A stretch of DNA of 64,000 nt, taken from assembly GCF_004208535.1 (NCBI RefSeq), contig NZ_SGIS01000010.1, positions 1 to 64,000 on the forward strand, given 5' to 3'. Source of the DNA: Sphingomonas populi. GTDB taxonomy: Bacteria; Pseudomonadota; Alphaproteobacteria; Sphingomonadales; Sphingomonadaceae. A program made the position numbers and the translations under genes. Positions 8,334 through 17,169 of the stretch are shown here, piece by piece (the stretch's first letter is position 1; every line of letters begins with the position of its first letter). The notes beneath the pieces were generated by a model. The model was not told where the DNA came from. It worked only from the letters and a program-made list of their open reading frames with translations, and searched no databases.

Positions 8334-11300
8334 TCATCGCTGACGTGCTTTTCTGATCGCCAAAAATCGGTCGGCAAAGTTGAAGCGGGAATTCTCGTCC
8401 AGCCCATCGACCGCAGCTCGCGTCTTTCGAGAAATCCTCTGAATGGTTCCGATCTGTCCTTCTGCATTGAGGCTGAAAGCAAACACGCGGTGGGAAAACG
8501 GGTTGGTTCCTTCGAGCCCGAAGTTGCTCCGTTCTTTGAAGTATTTCTGTGCTTTTATTAGCCCGACTAACGTCTTGCCGGTTTGCGCCAGCAAGCCTCG
8601 TAGGAAGCCCGTATTCATGATCACTCGATCGCCGTGGTCCTCCCAGCGGTGTTCTCCCCGGCCGCCGCTGGTGCCCCACTCTTCCGTCATCAACGTTGTA
8701 CCGTCGTGAGCCCGCCACGTCCTCACGATCGGATCGGTAGCGGTCAGAAGATCTAGCTCACTAAGCCACGTGCTCGGTTCAGCGCGTTTGGCCGTGTGGG
8801 GCGACGCATACGGATCGTGCCGATCGAAGTATGCGTACCGCTCGTCGTTTGTACGAATGAGAGCAACGAGACCTATAGCGTTGTCGTCTTCTCGCCAGAA
8901 CTCGCTATCAATTTCGCTCTCCTCGCTTGGCAGCCACTGCGAAAACTTCCTATCGGCCAGTGCCGCCAACATCGCTGCCTCGGCATCTCCGCGATCCACC
9001 AAGACCGAGCGGATATCCACCGTGACGTCCTCACCGAGATGCATGGAACCGCTCACTACAATTTGCTCTGCGAGTTCGCCGCCATTTTCCAAGCCGACTA
9101 GCGGTGCGAGCAAGGCTCGATCCTCAGTCTGAAGGCCGGATTTGTCAGCGTCGGGCATCGGTAGATCGGCTCCCAGATTGACCGGATAGAGGTCGGTCGC
9201 ATCTGAAAGCCAAAGCCCATCCGGCCGAGTCAAACTGATCTCCTGAAGGAAATCCGCCCAAGCATCGTCTTTCCAACTATGCTTCGCGAGCGGCAAAGAG
9301 GCCAACAACTCGCCTGCCACGAGCATGAACGCGTGCCAGCCAAGGTAGCCGCCATACCGCTCGGTTTCGGGTGGGCCGTTGGACCAGCTTCCTGCGTGGT
9401 AATCGCCGCCACCAATCCGCTCGCAGGCATACATACCGCGCACGTCAGCGTCCCACGTGCGTACCCAGCGGGTGATCCGGTCAGAGATTTCCCAGTCGGG
9501 AAGATCAAACAGGGCCGCCAGGTCCGACACCTCGTCTTTGTTGAATTCGTATTCCAAGTGGAATTCATTGGCTGGGGCTGGGTTACCCTCCGGCCGACTG
9601 GCGTACCGGTGCTGTTTCTGCGGTTTTCCGGTGCTTAGCGGAAATGGTGAGGCGTTGACCTTGGCCAGCCTGTCCCGCCACTCAGTTTGGTCTCCCGCCG
9701 GCAGCATTGGGACGATTTCTCTCAGTGCTTTTGCGGCATAGGACCGCATCGCAACGTGGGGAAACTCTGGGTCGAAGGCTACACGTTCAAGCAGGTTTCG
9801 ATGTTTGTTCATCTGCGCCGGATAATCGCGAGAGATACGGGCTAGAGCGATCAATAACCAGAGACGCGCGTGCATCACGAAAAATGGAAACTTCGGTGAG
9901 ACGAACGCGCGCGGTGCGTCAACATCGAACCGCTCAACGATCTTGTCGATCACGTCAAAACGACCGGCGCATGCGAGCTGACGAATGGCGTGAGACGCCC
10001 GCCACCTCGCGCGTGCCTGGAAGTTTCCGAGCCTGACCCAAATCAGCTTGGCCGTCAGTTCAAGAGGGTCTCCCGATCCATCTAGATCTTCGTGCCAAGG
10101 ACCATCGCCTACCTCTTCTGGAATCTTCGCCCCAGCCAACAGAAGGTACCGGTTCAAGCCCCGACGGAACGGGTCGCTCGCGATCGCGGGAGCTAAGTGG
10201 GCCGCCAGTCCAATCCAAGAATCGCCGCTTACCTCGGTAGCGGTCGGGCCGAGTGACGCGATCACTTTGGCGGTAAGTGCAGTGCGATCGGCGCGGAAGG
10301 TTGTGAGCAATTCGCGCCAGCCGCGATCCGTCTCCCATGAATGGCCAACCAACTCGGAGGCATGCCGGCCGGCCAACTCAAGAGCGATTTGCGGAAGCGC
10401 CTCATTGAGCGCTGCCGATCGCGCCGCCCAGCTGGGAAGATAGTCGTCGAGCGCGCCTAGTTTTTCTGAAAGCGTCGCTGAGTTGGCCTTCGCTACCGCA
10501 CGCACAAGAGCAAGCCTCTGTGCCGGCGTACTGACGGTAGCAGCGAGTTCTCCGATTGTACGTTGCGGGAAAGGATTTCTGGGATTGGCAGCCAAATCAG
10601 CGCCGATGGCGCGATCGATTTCATCTGGATCGGCCACGTCGTAGCGCTCGATACGCTCCGGCTGTGGTACTGCCGGTACGGCAAAATGAGTGCTCGAATC
10701 CTTTCGGGCAAGACGCGCCGACAGCGCCTCTAGCCTCATTATTGAAGGCGACGTGGCCGGCAGAGACCGTCCAGCGAGCTTGAGAAGCCCGTCAATGGTG
10801 TCTTTCCAAGGAGAGAGGCAATCGGTTCGATCGATCTCGACGAGCAATCTCTCGAAGAACCACTCGTGGCGTTCCTTGTCGAGGTTCGGCACGACGCGGT
10901 CCGCGAAGTTGTCTAGGCGCCAGGACCACCGTTCGACGGGCGCGCCCAACCCCATGATGCCGGTTGCGATGTCTGCAGGTAGGCGGCCAGTGGAAACAAG
11001 AACGCCCAACATTGGCGTAAGCGTCTGGCCCAAACTCGCGTGGTCCCGGTCATCGATACGACTGATAATCGCCAACGAACCCAATCCTGCGGTCGGGGCG
11101 AGCGCGTCCGCGTACTCATTCCATGGAAATTTGCCCGCCTCGTGAGTGTTCAGCTCCAAAATGCGCGCAAGGTTGTATGATGCCTGCGGTTCCAGTTCGG
11201 GTCCATCATAGCGCCCGCTTAGTGCGAGTAGATGATTGGTACGATCAAAGTCATCCGAGCCAACCGCTTCCGCGAGGTCCAGGGCACGCCGAAAATAGAC

Positions 11301-14300
11301 CGCCGCTTCATCCGGGGACACGCGCCAAACAGCGCGTGCAAGCTTCCCATAAGAAGCGATCTTAGAACCCGTGTCTGTATCGCTCTGGATGAGGGCTTCC
11401 ACATACGCCGCTAATGACAGCGCTGAATCGTGAAGGTCTGCTTTGCGAGACAGTCTCGCCGTCATGCGCATGAGTTCGGGAATGTGAAGGCCGTGCCCCT
11501 CCTTAACCCAGGACACAAAGCGCTCGGCCTGCACTGCATCGAACGCATCAACTGCATCCGCGACATGGAAAATGACCAACGCGCCGAGGCGGCCAATATA
11601 GGCCTTTCCGTCCCGGTAAGGGTAGTTGGACGCTGCGGAGACATCGCTGGCAAGCTTGTCGAGACCTTCAGCCAAAATGCTCGTGGACGGCGTACCCGGC
11701 GGCGGAGCAACCATCTTTGCGACCAAGTCGGCATAGGACACCAGAGGCGCAATCCGATGGGTTAGCGCGTTCTGATGCCGCTGCTTATCTTCGTAACTCG
11801 GGGAAGCTTTGCGCGCCCGCGACGACCCTTTGCCTCTAGCTTTCGAGCGTGGGGCAGGGCTTTGGCGATCGGCCAATGCTGCGTTGAGCGCTACTTCAAA
11901 CGCCTGTGCGCCTTGCCTCTTCACCCTAACCGGGACCAGCTCAAGGAAGTCGGCAGGCGACACATCCATCAGCGAGGCGGGATTGCGTCTGAGAGCCACC
12001 CCCAGCCCGGCAGCGATGACGGAGCGCTCGGGCCCTCGCTCGGGAAAAGCATACGAAAAATCGTAGACCCTTGGTCGTTCATTGAAGGTGGCCAACAGCG
12101 ATTTCGCGTGGGCCTTCATTCCAAGGCTGATAGCCCGGGCGACTGCCGAAAGAAGCGCCGATCCCCCGGCCTTTTTACCCGCTTCAGGTACCGGGCAGTT
12201 CGCCAAACGATCGATCAACGTCCGATCGCGTTTTGCGTCGCGATCCGAGTACGTGATTGCAGCCATGTAGAGCGCGCGAGAGGTGAGGCGGCAGTGTGTG
12301 AGAGCGCTGTCCAACCGCGCCTTGGGCGCGAAGACTACACCGGGTTGAGCAGCCTGCCGTTCCAGAAGGTCCAACAGGTCAGCGAATTTTTGATAGGCCT
12401 CACTCTCGTCACGCTTTGCAAGCCACTGCGCAACGCGATTCTGGTTGCCGCTGACCATCTCGGTGTAGGTGAAACCCACATCATCCAATTCGGTAGAGAC
12501 ATTACGATTGTTGAAGTCTGCTCGTCCGTTGCCCGCCGCCGCCCAGTTGTGCCAGTCAATGGCGCGTTGACTATTTCTCTTTGCCTCTCCCATGTCGCCG
12601 GCGAAGGCGTATGCGAGCGACAAAGCAGCATGACGGCCGCCCGGCCAACCTACCTTCGTTGCGAAGAGGCGGCGAAGGGCCTCGCTATCGCCAACCACCG
12701 CCGCGAGGTCTGGATGCTCATACAGGAAGCGATCCGAACGCTCATGGCCTGCTGCCACCTGCGAAGCTTCAAGCAGTAGTTGGAAAGTGTCGTCGTGACG
12801 GCCGCTTGCCGCGCAGACCTGTAGCGCGGCTACAAGCCTCGCGAGGCGAATATCGCGTTGGCTCACCTTGCTAGCTCCAGGCGGCACCCGCTCGTCAAAC
12901 GCCAGCACGATCAATTCATCCGTACGACCCAATGCGGTCAGAACTGCCGGAAGGGCGCGCGCGGCATAATCCGATGTCGACTGCCGCTCCTGCAGTCGCG
13001 CAACCACGCGATCACGCGTTTCCGGCCGTTGTGCCATCGTCTTGCGGATGAATGTTTCCGTCGGTTCGTCGCGGAACATCAGGCCGTGCGGGGTACGCTC
13101 AAGCAGGGGCGTTAAATCGGCTGCGAAGCTCTCGACCTCAGCGTCGGGAAGCCCATGGGCGGCAGCGAGTTCCGCCAGAGGAACGGGGGGCGGCAGCACC
13201 GCAAGGCCCGAAAGCAATAGGTCGATCTCGTCCGGCTTTACGCCCTTTTCGAGCGCCGCGTCGCGCGCCTTGCCGATCCGGTCTGAGAGCAAAGCATCGA
13301 GCACTTGGTCATCGGTCGCCTCCTCGCCGCCCGGGCGAGGGCCATCGTACGGTCGCCCGGCATTTAGTAACGCGTCCAGAACGCGGGGGTTGTTTCCAGA
13401 GCGTCCTTGCAACGCAGCGATCTCGGCTGCGCCGGCAGCCAAGTCTCGGGCCAGAATGAGCCGCTCCGCTTCTTCGTCGCTGAAAGGCGGCACCTGAATA
13501 GGAAAATGCGCCGCGTTCCGGACGGCCAACGCCAACCGTTCGGTTCGACAAGATGCGATAACCACGACGCCATCAATTGGGGTGATGGCAAGGCTCTCCA
13601 AAAGCAGGTGTGCGAACGATTGGGTGCCGTCCTCCTTTGCCTGCATCGCGGCGTGATCGATCGCGTCGAGAACCAGGACGACGCGCGCGGTCTCGGACGT
13701 CTGGTTGATTGTGCTGACCGCCTGCTCGAGCCGGCGGCGAAATGCTGCCATCAATGTCGTGTGATCGTAGAGCGGCAGCAGAATGTCGCAGACGCCCTCA
13801 CCGGCGAGAAGGTTGGCGAGATGGACGAGCGTGCGCTCCGGACGATGCCTTCCGTCCGAGATGTCCCGCCATTTACCGGCGCCGAAGCCGTCGAATACTA
13901 CGACCTCATCCTGCGGTCGCATCTGCTCGGCGACCGCCTGCATAAGGACGGTCTTTCCCATTCCCCCGGCAGCATGGACAATGACGGGAAGCGTTTGAGA
14001 GCGGGTCGCGAGTTCGATGTCCTTCGCGATGGGTCGTTGAATGACGTTGCCAACCGGAGGAAATGCATCGGGCGTCGGATAAAGTTGGCTCTCGTGGTCG
14101 ATCTCAAGCTCAGCAAGCACCGAAACACGGTCGATCAGGTTATTGCCTTGCCCTTCAAAGCCAGCTTTGCTTCGAACCAAACTGCGTAGTTGCAAAAGCT
14201 TCTTACGAGAATCCGGGTCGCTGGCATCGCTCCAAGAAGCGAGCAGATGGCGAGCGCTGTGCTCCGCTTCTTTGAGACTGCCGAGATTCCCCGACAGGGT

Positions 14301-14873
14301 AAGCCGCTTAAGAACTGAGGGAAGATCGGCCTCCTTCTCGCGATTGGCATCCTTCAGTTGACCGACCTGAGTTGCGACGTCGCCGGTCCCATCGTCTCTC
14401 GCTATGACCGCCGTGATTGCCGCTAGCAGATTCTCATGAATGGGCCGGTTGGTGGCAAACTCGTACCGCACGACCGCTTCCACGGTCGCGTCATCATGTT
14501 TGACGCGGAAATCGAGGTCGGCTTGCAGAAATTTCTTGAGCGTCTTCCTCAAGTCTGCGGCCCTGATCGCAACGTCCTTCTTGCGGACCGAATACTTAAA
14601 CTGAGTCACCGCGACCTGATCAGCGCGGGTAACGTTGGTTGATCCGTAGTATCGGACCATGTCGGCTATTTCTGCCGCTTCGTCGCTGATGCCTTCTGCA
14701 TCCTCGATCGAAAAATCTTCAAGCGCGATCGCTGTCAGCGTCGTCGCTGGAGGGAGCAACTCTAAAGCCGACCGAGCCGCCCAAGCTTCGTGGAAAGCGT
14801 GTCCATCTCTAGAGGCACGAACGGTATCGATCGCGCTCTGGCCGTATTCACCTTGTTGATCTTCTTTGCTCAT
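8334..14873 (-). CDS. Giant STAND ATPase with putative Cap4/DUF4297-like nuclease domain (Avs-like defence candidate)
   Basis: A 2,179-residue single polypeptide. Residues 20-110 look like a PD-(D/E)XK nuclease of the Cap4/DUF4297 kind: H28-E29 in AFHEAW, E52-D53 in LEDFS, and Q91-F-K93 in TQFKYS as the lysine motif. Residues ~280-560 are a STAND/NACHT-type ATPase with Walker A AGGMGKTVL (302-310), Walker B VVLVLDAIDH (398-407) and a sensor-like ASCRTERL (440-447). The remaining ~1,600 residues are mostly helical, likely TPR-like repeats, plus a mixed C-terminal region from about residue 1,800. This order (nuclease effector, STAND switch, long sensor) is that of Avs-type anti-phage proteins. 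Function is inferred from architecture; I cannot assign a named subtype. It is the last gene of the mobile block and stands alone. Confidence 0.75.
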   Translation of the reverse strand: MSKEDQQGEYGQSAIDTVRASRDGHAFHEAWAARSALELLPPATTLTAIALEDFSIEDAEGISDEAAEIADMVRYYGSTNVTRADQVAVTQFKYSVRKKDVAIRAADLRKTLKKFLQADLDFRVKHDDATVEAVVRYEFATNRPIHENLLAAITAVIARDDGTGDVATQVGQLKDANREKEADLPSVLKRLTLSGNLGSLKEAEHSARHLLASWSDASDPDSRKKLLQLRSLVRSKAGFEGQGNNLIDRVSVLAELEIDHESQLYPTPDAFPPVGNVIQRPIAKDIELATRSQTLPVIVHAAGGMGKTVLMQAVAEQMRPQDEVVVFDGFGAGKWRDISDGRHRPERTLVHLANLLAGEGVCDILLPLYDHTTLMAAFRRRLEQAVSTINQTSETARVVLVLDAIDHAAMQAKEDGTQSFAHLLLESLAITPIDGVVVIASCRTERLALAVRNAAHFPIQVPPFSDEEAERLILARDLAAGAAEIAALQGRSGNNPRVLDALLNAGRPYDGPRPGGEEATDDQVLDALLSDRIGKARDAALEKGVKPDEIDLLLSGLAVLPPPVPLAELAAAHGLPDAEVESFAADLTPLLERTPHGLMFRDEPTETFIRKTMAQRPETRDRVVARLQERQSTSDYAARALPAVLTALGRTDELIVLAFDERVPPGASKVSQRDIRLARLVAALQVCAASGRHDDTFQLLLEASQVAAGHERSDRFLYEHPDLAAVVGDSEALRRLFATKVGWPGGRHAALSLAYAFAGDMGEAKRNSQRAIDWHNWAAAGNGRADFNNRNVSTELDDVGFTYTEMVSGNQNRVAQWLAKRDESEAYQKFADLLDLLERQAAQPGVVFAPKARLDSALTHCRLTSRALYMAAITYSDRDAKRDRTLIDRLANCPVPEAGKKAGGSALLSAVARAISLGMKAHAKSLLATFNERPRVYDFSYAFPERGPERSVIAAGLGVALRRNPASLMDVSPADFLELVPVRVKRQGAQAFEVALNAALADRQSPAPRSKARGKGSSRARKASPSYEDKQRHQNALTHRIAPLVSYADLVAKMVAPPPGTPSTSILAEGLDKLASDVSAASNYPYRDGKAYIGRLGALVIFHVADAVDAFDAVQAERFVSWVKEGHGLHIPELMRMTARLSRKADLHDSALSLAAYVEALIQSDTDTGSKIASYGKLARAVWRVSPDEAAVYFRRALDLAEAVGSDDFDRTNHLLALSGRYDGPELEPQASYNLARILELNTHEAGKFPWNEYADALAPTAGLGSLAIISRIDDRDHASLGQTLTPMLGVLVSTGRLPADIATGIMGLGAPVERWSWRLDNFADRVVPNLDKERHEWFFERLLVEIDRTDCLSPWKDTIDGLLKLAGRSLPATSPSIMRLEALSARLARKDSSTHFAVPAVPQPERIERYDVADPDEIDRAIGADLAANPRNPFPQRTIGELAATVSTPAQRLALVRAVAKANSATLSEKLGALDDYLPSWAARSAALNEALPQIALELAGRHASELVGHSWETDRGWRELLTTFRADRTALTAKVIASLGPTATEVSGDSWIGLAAHLAPAIASDPFRRGLNRYLLLAGAKIPEEVGDGPWHEDLDGSGDPLELTAKLIWVRLGNFQARARWRASHAIRQLACAGRFDVIDKIVERFDVDAPRAFVSPKFPFFVMHARLWLLIALARISRDYPAQMNKHRNLLERVAFDPEFPHVAMRSYAAKALREIVPMLPAGDQTEWRDRLAKVNASPFPLSTGKPQKQHRYASRPEGNPAPANEFHLEYEFNKDEVSDLAALFDLPDWEISDRITRWVRTWDADVRGMYACERIGGGDYHAGSWSNGPPETERYGGYLGWHAFMLVAGELLASLPLAKHSWKDDAWADFLQEISLTRPDGLWLSDATDLYPVNLGADLPMPDADKSGLQTEDRALLAPLVGLENGGELAEQIVVSGSMHLGEDVTVDIRSVLVDRGDAEAAMLAALADRKFSQWLPSEESEIDSEFWREDDNAIGLVALIRTNDERYAYFDRHDPYASPHTAKRAEPSTWLSELDLLTATDPIVRTWRAHDGTTLMTEEWGTSGGRGEHRWEDHGDRVIMNTGFLRGLLAQTGKTLVGLIKAQKYFKERSNFGLEGTNPFSHRVFAFSLNAEGQIGTIQRISRKTRAAVDGLDENSRFNFADRFLAIRKARQR

Positions 14874-15184
14874 CGTGTGAACAGACTAGCAACATTCGTA
14901 GATTTTGGAAGGGTCGGTTGGCGCCTCATCGGGCGTGGAGTTCTAGATGAACGTACAGTTGGCGCATGGCCGCGGTCCGACGATCCGAGCTGAAAGCGGA
15001 CTGGCGGCTAGCGACCCAGAAGCAGTCGATAATGATCGAGCTTTCGGGAAGAGAATCGCAAACGCCGTCCAAGGGCATGCCACTTCATGCCAGTGAAGCC
15101 GCGAGAAAATGTGGGACGGAAAGTGGGGAGGGCTTTGGTCAAATCGTCCGAAATGGCGGATTTCTGCCATTTTCCGCTTGACGA
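14874..15184. other. 311-bp gap between the STAND gene and tRNA-Glu, probable element end
   Basis: Should contain the STAND gene promoter (reading left). No reliable gene, integrase remnant or long repeat is visible. If the tRNA-Glu 3' end is the attachment site, this is the terminal segment of the integrated element. Confidence 0.4.
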
Positions 15185-15259
15185 TGGTGACCCCTACGAG
15201 AATCGAACTCGTGCTTACGCCGTGAGAGGGCGTCGTCCTAACCGCTAGACGAAGGGGCC
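15185..15259 (-). tRNA. tRNA-Glu (anticodon CTC)
   Basis: Read on the minus strand, GGCCCCT pairs with AGGGGTC as a 7-bp acceptor stem (one G-T pair). The anticodon stem ACGCC/GGCGT frames the loop CTCTCAC, giving anticodon CTC (Glu). The T arm contains GTTCGATTC. Discriminator A and an encoded CCA end at 15185. The 3' end faces the conjugative block, the orientation expected when a tRNA gene serves as integration site. Confidence 0.95.
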
Positions 15260-15321
15260 GTATACGTTGGAGGCGCGGCTTTACGGCGCGCGCCTCCTTC
15301 GGTCAAGATGGATTGTCGCGC

Positions 15322-16908
15322 TTACGCCGCCGCGCGGCGGCGTTCGGACATTTCGGCGTTGAGCATCTCGGCGAGCAGGAACGCCAGCTCCAGGCTCTGA
15401 CCGGCGTTGAGGCGGGGGTCGCAGTGGGTGTGGTAGCGGTCGGCGAGCGACTGTTCGGTCACATCGACCGCGCCGCCGGTGCATTCGGTGACGTTCTGCC
15501 CGGTCATCTCGGCGTGGATGCCGCCCGCGATCGAGCCTTCGGCGCGGTGGACCGCGAAGAAGCCGCGCACTTCCGCCAGGATACGGTCGAACGGCCGCGT
15601 CTTGTAGCCGTTGGCGGCCTTGACGACGTTGCCGTGCATCGGGTCGCAGCTCCACACCACCGGATGCCCCTCGCGCATCACCGCGCGCACCAGCTTGGGC
15701 AGGCCCGCCTCGATCTTGTCGTGGCCGTAGCGGGTGATGAGCGACATCCGGCCGGGCACGCGCGCCGGATTGAGCGTGTCGAGCAGCCGTAGCAGCGCGT
15801 CCGGCTCGAGGCTCGGTCCGCACTTCATGCCGATCGGGTTGCCGATGCCGCGCAAGTACTCGACGTGCGCCGATCCCTCGAAGCGGGTGCGGTCGCCGAT
15901 CCAGAGCATGTGCGCGGAGGTGTCGTACCAGTCGCCGGTCAGCGAATCCTGCCGGGTCAGCGCCTGTTCGTAGCGCAGCAGCAGCGCCTCGTGGCTGGTG
16001 TAGAAACGCGTCTCGGCGAGCTGCGGCACCGTCTCGGGGTTGATCCCGCAGGCTTCCATGAAGTCGAGCGCCTCGCCGATCCGGTCGGCGACGTCGGCAT
16101 ATTTCTGCGACCACGGGCTGCGGCCCATGAAGTCATGCGTCCAGCGGTGGACCTGGTGGAGATTGGCATAACCGCCGCCGGCGAACGCGCGCAGCAGGTT
16201 GAGCGTCGCCGCCGACTGGCTATAGGCGCGCACCATCCGTTGCGGATCGGGGATGCGGCTTTCGGGGGTGAAGGCGATGTCGTTGACGATGTCGCCGCGA
16301 TAACTCGGCAATTCGACGCCGTTCAGCGTCTCCATGTCGGTCGAGCGCGGCTTGGCGAACTGGCCCGCCATGCGGCCGACTTTCACCACCGGCAGCTTCG
16401 ACGCATAGGTGAGCACCACCGCCATCTGGAGGATGACGCGGAAGGTATCGCGGATGTTGTTGGCGCTGTGCTCGGCGAACGATTCGGCGCAGTCGCCGCC
16501 CTGCAGCAGGAACGCCTTGCCCTCGGCGACCTTGCCGAGATCGGCGGTGAGGTTGCGCGCCTCGCCGGCGAAGACCAGCGGCGGGAAGCTGGCGAGCGTA
16601 TCGGTCGCCGCGTCGAGCGCGGCGGCGTCGGGATAGGTCGGCATCTGCCGCGCTTCGGCGCGCGTCCAGCTATCGGGCGACCAGGTGCTCATGTCGTTCT
16701 CCGTTCGAATTTGGACGTACCAGTCGGCGTGGGTGGCGATGCCGTTGGCCGCGATCTGGTTGACGATCTGGCTGCCGGCGCGTTTGCCGTCTTCTTCCCA
16801 GCCCTGCACGGTGCTGCCGGGCGCGCCATACCACGCGCCGAAAGCGGCCCGGCTGAGGGTGCGCTCCTCACGGAAGCGCTTGATCTTGATGCCTGCGAGT
16901 GTCGTCAT
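15322..16908 (-). CDS. Class II DAHP synthase with in-frame N-terminal HTH domain
   Basis: 3-deoxy-7-phosphoheptulonate synthase, the first step of the shikimate pathway (PEP plus erythrose 4-phosphate). From Met73 (MSTWSPDSW, base 16692) the protein is a full-length class II enzyme of about 456 residues, with [47 protein letters not shown] and [15 protein letters not shown]. The first 72 residues encode an HTH-like domain ([33 protein letters not shown] order, not quoted in one run in the literature I know) and read straight into the enzyme with no stop. The internal ATG has GGAG 6 bases upstream; the outer ATG at 16908 has no Shine-Dalgarno. Both a fusion and the free enzyme may be made. 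Confidence 0.9.
   Translation of the reverse strand: MTTLAGIKIKRFREERTLSRAAFGAWYGAPGSTVQGWEEDGKRAGSQIVNQIAANGIATHADWYVQIRTENDMSTWSPDSWTRAEARQMPTYPDAAALDAATDTLASFPPLVFAGEARNLTADLGKVAEGKAFLLQGGDCAESFAEHSANNIRDTFRVILQMAVVLTYASKLPVVKVGRMAGQFAKPRSTDMETLNGVELPSYRGDIVNDIAFTPESRIPDPQRMVRAYSQSAATLNLLRAFAGGGYANLHQVHRWTHDFMGRSPWSQKYADVADRIGEALDFMEACGINPETVPQLAETRFYTSHEALLLRYEQALTRQDSLTGDWYDTSAHMLWIGDRTRFEGSAHVEYLRGIGNPIGMKCGPSLEPDALLRLLDTLNPARVPGRMSLITRYGHDKIEAGLPKLVRAVMREGHPVVWSCDPMHGNVVKAANGYKTRPFDRILAEVRGFFAVHRAEGSIAGGIHAEMTGQNVTECTGGAVDVTEQSLADRYHTHCDPRLNAGQSLELAFLLAEMLNAEMSERRRAAA
16692..16705 (-). promoter_or_regulatory. Internal ribosome binding site and start for free DAHP synthase
   Basis: On the minus strand ACGGAGAACGAC precedes the ATG of codon 73, with GGAG spaced 6 bases from it. 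This is a better initiation signal than that at the first ATG (16908), and the resulting protein matches the normal class II DAHP synthase start. Confidence 0.65.
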
Positions 16909-16920
16909 GGGAGGCGCGCA

Positions 16921-16971
16921 TTACCCGGATGGGGTAAAGCGCGCAAGGGATGTTTTACGCTATTCGGGTAA
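16921..16971. promoter_or_regulatory. Two tandem 17-bp dyads upstream of the HTH-DAHP synthase gene
   Basis: 16921-16937 is a perfect dyad, TTACCC-N5-GGGTAA. 16955-16971 is a second copy, TTACGC-N5-GGGTAA, in register. Centres are 34 bp apart, about three helical turns, so two dimers would bind one face. They lie 12 to 63 bases before the start at 16908. The gene itself begins with an HTH domain, which makes autoregulation attractive. Confidence 0.55.
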
Positions 16972-17002
16972 ATGCGGTTTGAGGGGTTAAAAGAAGGTTT
17001 TT

Positions 17003-17145
17003 GCACGCGGAGGCGCGGAGGCGCGGAGGCGCGGAGAGAAGAGGAGGAGTCAGCGCTAATGGTGTGCCCGAGGTTTCCCCACTTGCGCATTATGCGGCCT
17101 TCGGCCGCTTTCTCTCTCTTCTCTGCGCCTCCGCGCCTCCGCGTG
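17003..17145. repeat. Long imperfect inverted repeat of GGAGGCGC units
   Basis: Arm one (about 17003-17047) holds four tandem GCGGAGGC-type units and ends GAGAGAAGAGG. Arm two (about 17112-17145) is the reverse complement with two to three units. The ~65-base centre is unrelated. It follows the stop of cysS on the minus strand by 25 bases, so it will be transcribed as a long hairpin and may act as terminator between cysS and the DAHP synthase gene. Confidence 0.7.
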
Positions 17146-17169
17146 AACCATCTTTCCGCCGCAGCGGAC

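Noticed and set aside
8259..8561. A 100-codon plus-strand frame at the end of the STAND gene
   Set aside because: It mostly overlaps the antisense of the STAND coding sequence and has no supporting start signal.
14943..15170. A 75-codon frame in the gap before tRNA-Glu
   Set aside because: No ribosome site, no family pattern; several short frames overlap here and none stands out.
17003..17145. Possible CRISPR-like array from repeated GGAGGCGC units
   Set aside because: Units are contiguous with no spacers and form an inverted repeat; no cas gene is in the window.
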